64,000 bases of DNA from Nipponacmea schrenckii (GCA_030562195.1 JAUJPP010000001.1:13260472-13324471); one strand, 5' to 3'; counted from the stretch's first letter, positions 35,895-47,311 are shown. The notes: generated by a model from the letters alone, not told the origin. Numbers and translations: made by a program.

Positions 35895-36683
35895 CTATAG
35901 AAAAATAAAAATAGTACTCCACCCAAGGAATACCCAACAATACATAAATACGAAACGCAAAAAAGCAATCCACCCAGGGATAACCACAAATAAATAAATA
36001 TCAAAACATACCTTTGATAAACAAAACCATCGAATGTGGCGTAGTATGGAATCTCGTACACTTCGTAAAAAACGAGGAATGCCCTCTCGAGGAGACAAAT
36101 GAACACCATCAGAAGATAGAACGTTTATGTGAGGTGAATCTAAACCATATCCCCGATGCCGCCATTGAGAAATGCACGGTTCTAACTCACACAATTGAAA
36201 AATGCGAGAATTCAACTCAATCACTCGGTCATTATAGGTTGGATGAGATACAATATTACGAGGGAATAGTTCGGAGATGATAACACATTTAACACCAGGA
36301 AATGCTAAAACATAATTAGCAAACGCCAAAATATTATTGGCCAACATATGTGGGGTGACAGACATATCACATAAATCGTTTGAACCCAAATGTAAAAACA
36401 CGATATCCATATTTGTAAACCGAAAATCATGTGGACGAAGTAGACGGTTATGTGGGTCAGATCGTACCAAAAGACCTCCATAACCAAACAGTTTTATTGA
36501 ACAAAGACGAGGATCGAGACCCAAGTTGAACAAATCAACATTGGCATTAGCAAAAGAAGATAAACGTTTAATATGGGATGACCCAAAGACGCAAACATTA
36601 ATTGGAGTTTCAACGGGAACAAAGGTTAACCACTTATTTTTTACACTGAAAAGCGGAACCTTACTTCGCGGAGCCACCGCCAT
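35895..36683 (-). CDS. SGNH/GDSL-type hydrolase of the retroelement
   Basis: The first ATG in good context is at 36,683 (MAVAPRSKVPL). SGNH blocks are visible: VCVFGSSH (block I, nucleophile Ser within GSSH, about 29-36), a Gly in LFGYGG (block II, about 65-70), HLGSND (block III, about 94-99) and SSDGVHLSP (block V with the Asp/His pair, about 185-193). Such domains are esterases or acyl hydrolases; in retroelements the substrate is unknown. The hydrolase fold ends near residue 212. A perfect donor (CAAAG|GTATGT after 36,012) lies about 224 codons in, while the unspliced frame runs on to 35,895 through hydrophobic, low-quality translation; the true 3' end is thus probably at the donor. Confidence 0.85.
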   Translation of the reverse strand: MAVAPRSKVPLFSVKNKWLTFVPVETPINVCVFGSSHIKRLSSFANANVDLFNLGLDPRLCSIKLFGYGGLLVRSDPHNRLLRPHDFRFTNMDIVFLHLGSNDLCDMSVTPHMLANNILAFANYVLAFPGVKCVIISELFPRNIVSHPTYNDRVIELNSRIFQLCELEPCISQWRHRGYGLDSPHINVLSSDGVHLSPREGIPRFLRSVRDSILRHIRWFCLSKVCFDIYLFVVIPGWIAFLRFVFMYCWVFLGWSTIFIFL

Positions 36684-36963
36684 TACCAAAAATCATACCG
36701 TTCCAGAATCAAATGCACATAATTACACAACAATCATCAATAGTGAGATGACAAGGCTATTACATAACAAAGAACAGTCAAACAAACAAAACACAGCAAC
36801 ATACACCACCCTAGCACGAAAAAACCAAAACAAATAATTAGTGAAACTAAGAGCATCCTAAAAAGAGTGGCCTGCTGTGCCCTTATCTGGAACGAATGAA
36901 ACCACGTGATTAATCACGCGGGAACATTCGGTCCACAAAATTTATTATTTCCAATAATATTTA

Positions 36964-37446
36964 TTTGAGAACAAAACAGCTAATTGGAGCGAAATTGAGT
37001 TTGATTTGACAAAATCAGTTGAAGAGCAACATCAGGTGTGTGGGAGGATATTTAGTTTCTCATTAGCTATGTCATTACACTTTTAAAATCCAACAAAAGT
37101 TAAGAAGGTTGTCAATTCAAGGGTTTTAAAAACTTTTTTAGTTGGAGCTGTTACCCATATTATTATGATTACATGGTATACTTGGTTGTTCACAAGAAAA
37201 TCTATGATGCATTTAAGTTATGACCACCTGAATGGGCTTTTTTTTTTTTAATTGCAGGAGAATTTAACATTGAATACTTAATCTGAAAAATGAACAAGAA
37301 AAATTATCTGGTTTTGATAATAAGGGTTATTTGAGTAAATGACAATTTTTTTTCATTAATTTTGTAGAGACAAATTGTTTAGCAAAATCCTAGTCAAATG
37401 CCAACCTTCTGCATATGACCTTGACTTTGATCTCAATTCAGGACAA
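36964..37446 (+). repeat. 482-bp direct repeat, right copy
   Basis: The partner of 32,763-33,244. It begins immediately after the AT-rich 5' end of the retroelement and continues to GGACAA, after which the sequence becomes unrelated to the element. Near identity of the copies implies a recent event. Confidence 0.95.
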
Positions 37447-39466
37447 CATGACCAAAAACCACCTCTCCAAACTGAAGAGGGCAAGAAATGAAATACCAAG
37501 TCTAGACATAGATCATAGTTGGAATTTCCTGCAGGAACATTCAGTGCATTGTCAGTATTTATAGAGCAATGGAATAACTCTTGAAGAAACATCTGCTAGA
37601 CAGACCTGAGCAGTTTACTGGAACTATAAATTTTCTGATAGTGGCATGTAATGTTTTGGAACTGACACTTGCAGGAAGCTATTACAGGAATGGAATGTTT
37701 TATTGACACTATTTCTATAGACAAGATAATTGATGACAGCACAATTATTGAAAAGAAAAACAGAAGAACATATAGTTTGTCAATTACTCTGAATGCGTAA
37801 AAGGAAACGAAAATAATAGTAGGAATTGAGGCTAACTGCGGCTATTATGTTTGTTTTTTGCCTAAAATTGACTTGGTGTCTCCAACATGTGATTTCCCAT
37901 TACTCATTCTGACGATACAGCCACTGGAAAAATGAACTGAATAATTCTTAAATGCAACATACTTACCCAAATTCATTATTACAATTTTTGACCTTACTAT
38001 ATAGTACTATTTGCAAGTCATTATGCCAGAATTTTTTTAATCAGACACAGAAAAAACAAAATATTGTCACATGACCATTTGGACACTAAGTGTAATTAAA
38101 ATGAAAAGTTATATACCAGTTACTTGAATTCCATGTACAAAAGTTACATGCAGTAACAGCCACTTTACTGGTCGCCAGGGTATATATTGTACCCGTCAAG
38201 CATACTAAAAGGGTTAAATCCTACTGCGATCTGGAACCAATCATAAAAATAATTCAGTATATTGAATAAATATCAAAAATTGCCCAGACATTCAAAACAT
38301 GAATATTGATCATTAAAGATTTATTCAAATTCAATTTCTGCCTTATCTGACAGCTAAAGAAAAGACAAATATACAATGAAGCTCATATGTTTCTGATAAG
38401 TTTAAGAATACAGACTAGTATTTGACATCAGCATATAAACATTATACATTACATAATGGGGAACACTTGAGAATTGTCTATAAAAATATTCTAGTTAACA
38501 ATCCACAGATGGCATGGTTGTAATTCAGGGCTCTTGATTTGGCTGTGTTTGCCAGCCATGTCTTACATGGCTATAGCTTTTGATTTGGCCAGGGCACATA
38601 GCAAGTAGGTTTTATTCGATACATGTTTTTATATTTTATGAATATCTATTATCACAGTCTCTACTCCAAGGTTTACTTCGTTGTTAAAGAGAACCAATGG
38701 CAGGAGACAGTTATTGTATTATTATATGGTAAGCATGTAACATGTTCTTCTTGCTACTGTGTTATTGCACTTACCCCTTTGTGTGTTCAAATCTACAAAA
38801 CAAATGTAAAAATGGCTTTATACTAGTGAGCTGATTGGCTGGTTTAATAAGCATACCTATGTTAAAGAGATTGACAATGGGAACCAATGTCAGGTTACAG
38901 TTATTATGTTCTGCATTCAACATTTTACAATATCATCTTGATACACATAGTTATTAATTTGCTTAACACATAAAGTACTAAAACGGTAATTCTCTACCAT
39001 ATATATTGATCGATTATATCGTAGAGTACTGACACAACTGAGGTTATTATAGATGATCTATTACATTGTAAACACAAACTAATAAAACTTTCTTCCATTA
39101 TATTTTTGTATTTGCCTAGTAGGTTATATTCTCTTGATTAATGTCCAATTAGTGCTGCCTGGGCTTGTTGTCAGGAACATACAACCAATGTTGATTTATA
39201 TTGCTGATCAGACATGTTTTAACTACCTCAATTTTCCGAGGATAAGGCTTTATAATGACGTTGTCTTTGACAAAATACTTGATTAATATTAGTAAAAATT
39301 TACTGGCAGTCCTTAAACATTCTTACTAAGACGGTGTTACCCTTATCATGAACTTTCAGTAGGTCCTACTATAAGGGCTGATTTGATGATTTTCAAGAGG
39401 AAATCAATAAACAATCTGATTTCCTGAAATTAGTCTTATATTACCTTTCAAAGAGCAGACCATTGC
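37447..39466. other. Non-coding stretch
   Basis: No exon or repeat of note was found. Short frames on both strands give AT-rich, tyrosine/phenylalanine-heavy translations typical of chance. Confidence 0.45.
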
Positions 39467-39770
39467 CATAAATTGTGAAAGTGTAATGAATTTACACAAT
39501 AAATGATATGATCTATATGAAAGTTTTGTAGTTTAGGAAATCAGATTCTGGCCATAGTTTGTGAAAGTGTAATGAATGTATGAAATAAATGATATTAGCT
39601 GTATGAAAGTTTTTGGAAATCAGATGCTGGTCATTATTTGTGAAAGTGTAATGAATGTACACAAATGATATTATCTACATGAAAGTTTTGAAGTTGAGAA
39701 AATCAGATGCTGGCCATAATTTGTGAAAGTGTAATGAATCATTCAATGTACTCAATAAATGATACAAAGT
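39467..39770. repeat. About 80-88-bp tandem repeat, 3.3 copies
   Basis: The phrase TTTGTGAAAGTGTAATGAAT recurs about every 80-88 bp, followed by AATGATAT, ATGAAAGTTTT and AAATCAGATGCTGG. Copies differ by indels. Confidence 0.85.
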
Positions 39771-40283
39771 CTGGGATTTTTTAAACCAATTTTCAGAGTG
39801 GCACTGAGTTTTTATTCAATATGGAACACTTTTTGTTTGACATTCCATTGCATGCTAGCCTTGAGACCCCTACAGTTGGAAATTGAGAATGAGTAGGCCA
39901 TATGAGCTGTTCTAACTAAACTTCAATTCACAATGCCAGGAGCATTACATTTTTTATTGCACTACATGCACCTACAATATTATATAATATCTTGAATAAT
40001 TGATTAGTGCATGTTGTTTATCATGGAAATTTATCAATTTGTTGGGCAAATGTAACTAGATATAGATTGCCTTTTTTCTTTAATTTTTTTGCCTGGTAAA
40101 AAATTATTTTAATATTACTTGACAATAATGAAATGGAATCAGACTGTAATAAGTTAATGAATCATGCTTCAAGAACACATTAACTTTTGACATTTGTGAT
40201 GTCCAAAAGAAACAGAATTTGAATTTCTTTGGAACAATCATGTCAAGCTTTACTCAAGTATTTCTACTTTATGATGCAAATGG

Positions 40284-40494
40284 TATAAAAATTCAATCCA
40301 CTTCTGCTACATTTTGTAACTTCAATAGACAACAACATTCATTAAGTGCATTAACTATCTAGTTTAGAATGAATCGGTTTAATTTTGGTACAATTTTGCA
40401 TGCATTTCATTTTTTCTGTAAATTATAAAAAAATTCAATTCACTTCTGCTACTTTTTCTAACTTCAATAGACTATAACATTCATTAAGTGCATT
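40284..40494. repeat. Diverged direct duplication of about 70 bp, 141-bp spacing
   Basis: 40,284-40,354 and 40,425-40,494 share CACTTCTGCTAC, AACTTCAATAGAC and ACATTCATTAAGTGCATTAA with about 90% identity by eye. Confidence 0.75.
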
Positions 40495-41540
40495 AAATTT
40501 CACTTGGTGGAAAAGAAACATGAAAACTCAATAAAACTCGGTTTTGGTACAGTACATTATCAGATGATATTTTACAGATAAGATCTGTTTGTGTCATCAA
40601 CGCCAATTTTTATCACATCAGCATGCTGTTATATTGGTGTTATGGTGGTGTTAAATTGTGTTTGAGGTGATTTAAGTGTATTGGTGTTATGCGTTTTAGT
40701 TGTAAATGGTTTGGTGCAGCTCCTTTTTCCTGCTGTGTTTGTCAATGTTTTTTTTTTCTCTTAAAAAAAAGAAAAAAAAAAACTGTTAATCCTTTGAACT
40801 CCAAGTGTGAATAAGAATTAAATGTCTTTTAACAAGTAATGAATACCTTTCTCGCGCTGAAATACTTTTTCAGTTATAACCAGATGTTATCCTAAGAGGA
40901 AAATCTACTTCTTCTTTCTGCTTATATCAGTTATCTGCTTCTTTTATCTCTTTATTATTAGGATCACTCTTATCCATTAACAAATGTTACATGTCTTAAT
41001 ATTAAATAAGCATATCACTCTTATGAAAGATATACTAACTTAAACTTAGTAATTGTAATATACTTAGAAGTCCAAATGATGAATATATACTCTTCTATTA
41101 TTATATTATCATATTATATTATTTATGTCCATTCTAAGGTGAAGTATTACTTTAAACTTATTAAACTTGGAATATTAAGCGCCTAAAAGCTTATGAAGTT
41201 TCATATGTAGGCCTATGCTTATTACTTCTACTAAATAATGTCTGTATGCCTGTGATTAGAAGATCAATTTCAATTTGATTATAAGCACACTCTGTTTCAC
41301 AGTGGAGATTGATGAGTTCATAATACAGGAAATGACAAATTTGTAGCATTTAAACTTAAGATTTGTCATTTTGCTGAAGGAGGTCGGTTTGAACTTAAAA
41401 AATACAAATTTTTTATGGTTTCCCTTACAGCTGTTGTTTCATAAAATCTTATGGAAAGAATGCTCCAAATTGTTTTTGTTCTCAGCCATCCTAATTTTAC
41501 TACTGACTGCCATGGAATTTTGGAGAACAACAAGGCAATC

Positions 41541-41605
41541 AGTGGGCAATGAGGGAAATTTTGTTGTCTGGACATTGGCATAGGCCTACTTTTTTGTCTT
41601 TTTTT
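41541..41605 (-). mobile_element. Possible SINE 5'-part fragment
   Basis: GGGCAATGAGGGAAATTTTG and a nearby GGCCTACTTTTTTG match the order of GCAATGAGGGAAATTTTGCC and GCCTACTCTTTTTG in the other SINE copies. The match is short and without the tail, so this call is tentative. Confidence 0.35.
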
Positions 41606-41939
41606 GCCTGATGAAGTGTCTTAACTTTGTGCGGCTTGTTCTCTGGATCTCCCCATATACAAAGATTAGAAGACTCCTTTTAAAATGGCCAGTTTGAAGC
41701 ATTTTGCAAACTTTATGGCAAACTACAAAGCTGCATGGTTGAAATAACATCAGCCTTTCAATGATTGACATTAATATCTTGTCAGTATATGTGAACAATT
41801 CAAGTAGGATATGATTAATTGATAAGTGTGAACTTTGACAAGTGAGGAAATAGCTTCTTGAAACATGTTAAAAAATTACGTAGCAGAGTAACTTTTCTTT
41901 CTCCATTCATAACATTCTGGGAACTAATAAATTACAGTA

Positions 41940-42470
41940 CTGAAAATCTAGCAAAGATAGCAAAGAGAGTGTTTTGTGTGGTACAGGAATTTCAGTTTTG
42001 TCTGGTAAGTTTATGAAGGTTTGAACTTTCATTAGTTACTTATAGAGGTCTAATTTATTACAGTTCTGAGTCTATCCAGAGTCTATTTATTGATCTCTCT
42101 CTAAGATAGGAGAGCTTGTTGTTTTGTTTGGGACATTTTAGTTTTGTCTGGTAAGAAAGTTTTGCCTTTCATTAATAAGTTATAGAGGTTTAAAACTACA
42201 CTACTATGTTGTGAAATTAAGCAAGTTTATCAGGAATCTACTTAGTGATCTCTCTCAAAGAAATAGAGTGTTTTGTGTAGTTTGGGACATTCCAATTTTT
42301 AAAATTTTGCCTTTTATTTAAATAAGTTATAGAAGTCTAACATACACAATAGGCCTACTATGTTGAGAAATCAAGCAAGTCTATGAGTAGTCTATTTAGT
42401 GATCAAGAAAAAGGAGAGTTTTTTTTGTGGTTTGTGCATTCCAATTTTGTCTGGTAAGTTTAAAGTTCTG
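41940..42470. repeat. About 130-bp degenerate tandem repeat, 4 copies
   Basis: Recurring order: AAAGAGAGTGTTTTGTGTGGT, TTCCAATTTTGTCTGGTAAG, TTTGCCTTTCATTAATAAGT, TATAGAGGTCTAA, and TATTTAGTGATCTCTCT. Each unit holds a donor-like CTGGTAAGT, but no protein-like frame. Confidence 0.7.
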
Positions 42471-44204
42471 CCTTTTTTAAAACTTACATGTATTTGATTG
42501 AATATCTACAAAAGTACATTAGTCTATTTTAATAATATGTACTAGTGTCATAGATAGGGATGGTGTGTTGTGTTTAGTTCTATTTGGTGAGTTTTTTGCC
42601 TTTCATAATTTTCATGTATTTCAATATAGAAATTCGTGTCCTCTGTCTCAGAAACGGTATATTTCTTTTAATATTTTGCCTTTAATAATTAATATGTAGG
42701 CTATTTCAATGAAGATCTAGAAAAGGAAACAAGTGTATTTTCCTTTGGTTTCCTCTGTCTCTGAGCATTTAAATTTTTTTTATTAAAACTTTTATTCCTT
42801 AGACTGATTTTTTTTTTATATCCCTTGAAAACCCAGATAAGTGTGTGTGGTTCTGTTATAATTGTTGTTAAATGTTGTATTATTCAGAACATGTATGGCG
42901 AGTTGCAACCTTTATTCCTTTATTGAGAAGGGTTGCTTGTGTATCTGTTTATGTACTTCAACAATATAACATTTTTTTGTAGCTCAATTTATTCAAAAAA
43001 ATTAAGTAAACATTTGTTGAAATTGAATCAGTTTTCGAGTTATTACATCAGTGAGTCAGTTTCATATATTTAAATTAGGCACACGAATGGTTTTGAGATG
43101 CAATTTTTATTGCAGAAATAAGTCTTATGAAGATTTTCACTATTCAGTTGTGATTGTTTTCTTTATGATGATAATCATATTATAATTATGCAATTGATGT
43201 GACAATGTTTACTTGCGGTGTGAAGCCTTGTCTCGCTGTGAGTGCAATTACACAAGAAAAGAAATGTCAAACCAGAAATCGACAAAAAGTCTACAACTAA
43301 ATTTCGTGCAATCGTGCGTGGTTGGTGTTTAAACTGTAGCATTATTCATTTTACTGTTATTATTTACTAGATATTAATTTGATATTTATCTCCATAGAAA
43401 ATTTTTTAAACAGTAATTAAATGGCACTAAAATACATAATTAGAAAAAAAAACAAAAAACAAATTGTAGAAAAAGAAAAATGTAACTTTTGTTCTCATGA
43501 ATTGATGATTGGCAGCAAAGGTCATTTATTATCAGAAAACTTGTCTCCTGGAACATAAAACTTGTATCCCTGAAACTCATTCTTTAAATATGAAAAGAAG
43601 AAAAAAACAACATTCAAAGATAAAGTGAACAGAACTATTTTTCACATGAATTGGTGATTGACAGCAAGGTTGATCTACTATCTGAAATAATGTCAGAATA
43701 GAGAAGAAGTTTGGATATTATATCAATATACAGAAGATTTTAGGCAGAAATTTAAGTAGAATATAATGAAGCAGAAAGGAATATAATCTTACTATGGCCC
43801 TCGAGGGAATTGAATATTGATAAGGATTGAGATGAGTTTGACATCCTTGAACTTTTTAAAATTCTGTTTATGCCATGATTGTTAAAAATGGAGCAGATGT
43901 GAAGATCTTCAAGAGAACCAACTATTTAGGCATTGTGATAGAACTTAAAGTATAAACCAAGCTCTGCATGTTAAAACTATCCTACCTCCTTGGATGGTTA
44001 AATTATTTGAATTAAGTCAAACTGAGTCTTTGTTTATCAGTGGTGTCAAAACTATATGACATAATTCCTCTATAAAGCAATAAATCCATAAACCTAGGCA
44101 ATAATCCATTAAACTAAGTTATTTAAAACACACAAGATCTTGAAGAATCTTTTCAATAATTTACTTATTTTAATGGATATATCTTATTATATTTAAAAAT
44201 GTTG
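42471..44204. other. Non-coding stretch
   Basis: No gene or strong repeat was found. The DNA is AT-rich with short A and T runs (for example near 43,440-43,480). Confidence 0.45.
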
Positions 44205-44470
44205 TAGGAATAGATTACTATTATATTTGAAAGGAAATGTTGGAATAGATTACTATTATATATGAAATTAATGTTGGAATAGATTACTATCGTATCTGAA
44301 ATGAAATGAAATGAATGGAGTTTTACGTCCTACTCTTCCACTATCGTATCTGAAAGGTAATGTTGGAATAGATTACTATTATATCTGAAAGGAAATGTTG
44401 GAGTAGATTACTATTATATATGAAAGGTAATGTTGGAATAGATTACTATCATGTATCTGAAAGGTAATGA
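44205..44470. repeat. 35-bp tandem repeat, about 6 copies
   Basis: Unit landmarks are TGGAATAGATTACTATTATAT and TGAAAGGAAATGT. One unit is split by a 38-bp SINE piece (44,302-44,339), which therefore arrived after the array formed. Confidence 0.9.
44286..44355 (-). mobile_element. 38-bp SINE tail insertion with perfect 16-bp target duplication
   Basis: The insert 44,302-44,339 is the extreme 3' end of the SINE family (reverse strand). It is flanked by perfect direct repeats ACTATCGTATCTGAAA at 44,286-44,301 and 44,340-44,355. Removal of the insert and one repeat leaves a normal 35-bp satellite unit. Confidence 0.9.
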
Positions 44471-45029
44471 TTGGATGAAAAGACCAAAATATAATTCCTA
44501 TGGTTAGAGATTCTTTTTGTAATTTTTGAATTGAGACCATGACCCAACAGAATTAAATGTCAACATTGATGAAGACATAAATTCTGGGTAAGGGTTCATT
44601 TTTGAAACATTATGGTCATGTAATTGAAGCATATTACAAGAAGGAACTACAGCTTTTAAAATCGTATTATCTGATAAAAGATGGAGTCAACACGGAGAGA
44701 TATTGATCCTCCATTGTTCTACTACAGAAACACAATCCTTGGGGACCTCTCAAAATTAAATCTAATGGAAATGGTTTATCTATTCCCAGTTTCCCTGAAG
44801 AATTCTTTTAAATGGTTTATAGAGGTTAGGTGAGACTGAAGTATTCAAAGTAGATATGGAGTCAGACCACAACTCATATATGTATTCCTGGTAGAATTAG
44901 ATCAGTTTAGAGATCGCGAAACTATTGATGTCTAGTAAAACTTGTTAGATAACATTACATAAGAGGGTGGTTCAAATCCAAACTGACAAGTCAAGATCTC
45001 AACACTTAGCAGCCTCCTTACTGGCTATA

Positions 45030-45432
45030 ACTGCGTTTCCACTTAAAATTGTGAAGTAAAGTTAGCTTTAAAGCCAGCTTTATTGCCGAACATGCTGCAT
45101 TTCCACTGCGTTTATCTGGTTCCAGAACCACTTTAGTCTCGATCAAAAATTGGCACATTATTGACAGCTTGTGATGTACAAGACTACCGATGTCGGGTGT
45201 GGGACAGTAAAACTAGTACTTCTCTATTGCCGAAGGAGAAAAATCTGGCTTTTTGTGTTTCCACTTGTTTCAAAATCAGGCTTTAAAGCTAGCATTCATT
45301 TGGCCCCTGATAAATTGCTGAATGTAAATAGAGAGGTTTTCGATTCCTGAACCATATGCTTCGGCATATTATCCAGTGGAAACACAGAAAAGCGAGCTTA
45401 AAGCTGGCTTTTTGGCCAAGTGGAAACAATGT
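45030..45432. mobile_element. Terminal-inverted-repeat element of about 400 bp (DNA-transposon MITE)
   Basis: The ends are inverted: GCGTTTCCACTT at about 45,033 and AAGTGGAAAC at about 45,418. The interior carries several imperfect inverted pieces around TTTAAAGC (GCTTTAAAGCCAGCTTT, GCTTTAAAGCTAGC, AGCTTAAAGCTGGCTTT) and further copies of TTTCCACT/AGTGGAAAC. Subterminal repeats like this fit a hAT-type non-autonomous element, but no clean 8-bp target duplication was found. No coding capacity. Confidence 0.6.
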
Positions 45433-46652
45433 TTATATCTCTAGTGGCTAATGATACAGCTGTTTCCAAACGCTCTCATGTAATGTTTACATTCTTTTAC
45501 ATCTAAAACCATATAACTTTTTGTTCAGGGTGTATAATGGTTTTTTTTTATTTACTCTCACTGTTTAAAGAGTTAATTAAATTTAAATCTTGTTTCTAAT
45601 TACTTTTTCATGAGAAATGTGACAGCTCCTACTTAAGTCTTGAAGTTTTAATATTTCACTATATAGGCTAGATTTGAGTAATAACAGTCCTTGAAAGCTG
45701 GCAAAAACTCATCTATAAATGTGATTGGAGACAAGGTTTGTCTAGTAGTAACTCGTATATGTATTCCTTGTGGAATTATACCAGTTGAAAGAGTAATTAG
45801 CGAAGAGTTATTTGTAGTCCAATGTTGATTGTGTAATTGAGACTAGATCAATAAGACTAATATTGCTCTACCCTGACGATCAAGTCTAACAAACGATTAC
45901 TTTTTAATCCTCAGAATTGAAGATTACAAATTGTTTCTCTTTTTGTTGACCTTTGTCTACTCAATGTATATTTAAGGGAGAGAAACAGAATTGTCAAAAT
46001 AAGATGTTGTGTTGCCAATGGAATAATTTGAGTTGGCTTATGGCTCTTTAATTTAAAGGGGGTTTTGCTGAAATTTGTTTAGCTTAAAGGATTATGGTGC
46101 TATGAATAAATGTTTTACCGGAAGAGGCGTCTGTAACACTTTTCAGAATGAAAATTCAACCTACAGTTTTTCTGTAATTCAACTGTAAACATTAAGATTA
46201 TCATTACATTAAAGCTGTAATAAACTTGTTCTGCTATATGGCAGATATGATGAGGTCGTCAGTAAAAAGATTGTTATGAATCTATCATTTTACTGTCTTT
46301 ATTGAGCAGAAAACTACCATAATAACTCTAACTCCTTTTTTTTCATTCTTATGTTTGTGAGCAAAATTACAGGAAATTGCTCATGAATACATAATTCTTG
46401 ACTGAAAATAATTCACTGAATTTTGTAATATTTGTTTAAGACATTAGAATAATTTTTGTAATTTGTAAAAACTGTGTGGTTTTTGTGGAAGATTGCTTTC
46501 CAAACTAGAAGAAATATTATCAAGTCTACTATTGGATATTTGAAATAAAAAAAATTTGCTCTACTCATCTTTCACAAATTGATGATATAAAACAAAAGTA
46601 ATCTATTTTATGTGATATCTAATGCTGATCAGTCTCTAAAGATTTCCCTCAG

Positions 46653-46868
46653 GTAAGAATCGTATTTAATACATGGGTGAAATTTAATCCGAAGTTTCCG
46701 TTAGAGCCATTGTCCTGTCAAGATGTTCTTTCATTGATTGAAGAGAGTTCAAACTTGTTGATAAATTATCTGGAAAAAGAGGTTGCAGATAAAAATCTAA
46801 TTATCGACCATGTTGAAAAGGAGATGGAAATGGAATCTTCCATGTTAATCTCTGGAGATTGTTCTTGA
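46653..46868 (+). CDS. Orphan terminal exon of an unrecognised gene (candidate)
   Basis: After an acceptor-like TTTCCCTCAG ending at 46,652, an open frame of 71 codons reads VRIVFNTWVKFNPKFPLEPL, then an amphipathic acidic stretch (QDVLSLIEESSNLLINYLEK, EVADKNLIIDHVEKEMEMES) and stops with TGA at 46,866-46,868. The composition is protein-like and rich in E, L, N and K, unlike chance frames nearby. The frame is closed upstream by a TGA at 46,626. The junction CAG|GTAAGA also looks like a donor, so the sequence is ambiguous. No upstream exon was found and no family is recognised. Confidence 0.4.
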   Translation, partial: VRIVFNTWVKFNPKFPLEPLSCQDVLSLIEESSNLLINYLEKEVADKNLIIDHVEKEMEMESSMLISGDCS

Positions 46869-47244
46869 AGAAAACATAAGCACTGTTTTTATCTTCTGAT
46901 CCTAGAGAGTTTTTCCCCCTCTGAAATATCAATATTTTATACAGAAGTTCCTTGATTTATATGTTAAGATTGGTTGACATTGCATACATCTTTTTCAAAG
47001 GTCAAACCTTATTGTATGTAGTATAGTGGATGTGCCAAGGTGCAGAATGTTTTCTCTACAACAGCAAACCTTTCTTCCTGGGTTTTCTCTAGCCAGTCAT
47101 AATATTCATGTGACATGACATTACTGTGCTGGCAGCATTTAACCCATTGCAAACTCAAATGCTTTTCTAGTTTTCATGACCTCAATGAGGAATACAAAAC
47201 TAATAATGTAAAAATCACTTCATGTCTTTGGATTTTGTCTGTTG

Positions 47245-47311
47245 GATCTCTTCGAAATGAAATGATATGAATGGAGTTTTACGTCCTACTCTTCTTAGAC
47301 CTCTTTCAAAT
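47245..47311 (-). mobile_element. 39-bp SINE tail insertion with diverged target duplication
   Basis: The insert (47,259-47,297) is the same terminal piece of the SINE as at 44.3 kb. Flanks GATCTCTTCGAAAT (47,245-47,258) and GACCTCTTTCAAAT (47,298-47,311) agree at 12 of 14 positions, so it is older than the 44.3-kb copy. Confidence 0.75.

Larger units (their letters stand above)
33245..36963 (-). mobile_element. Truncated DIRS/Ngaro-like retroelement
   Basis: About 3.7 kb that is clearly richer in GC and coding content than its surroundings. In minus-strand order it holds an SGNH hydrolase frame, a gag-like frame with CCCH and CCHC zinc motifs, and a reverse transcriptase. RT sequences of this style (PMGLS-S motif B, a -DD motif C, and the RELQSLLG-LNF region) are known from tyrosine-recombinase retroelements, and hydrolase frames are known in Ngaro elements. 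RNase H and the recombinase are missing because the element stops inside the RT/RNase H connection. No LTR with primer-binding site, integrase or protease is seen. A 14-bp palindrome CGTGATTAATCACG lies at 36,905-36,918 near the 5' end. The class is inferred from RT style, not from a recombinase. Confidence 0.8.

Noticed and set aside
34166..36837. Plus-strand frames opposite the retroelement (for example 34,166-34,519, 35,007-35,303, 36,526-36,837)
   Set aside because: Shadows of the minus-strand gag, RT and hydrolase frames.
32763..37446. Reading the 482-bp repeats as LTRs of a Gypsy/Copia element
   Set aside because: TG..CA ends can be found near the repeat borders, but no primer-binding site, polypurine tract, protease, integrase or flanking target duplication is seen, and RT is cut directly at the repeat.
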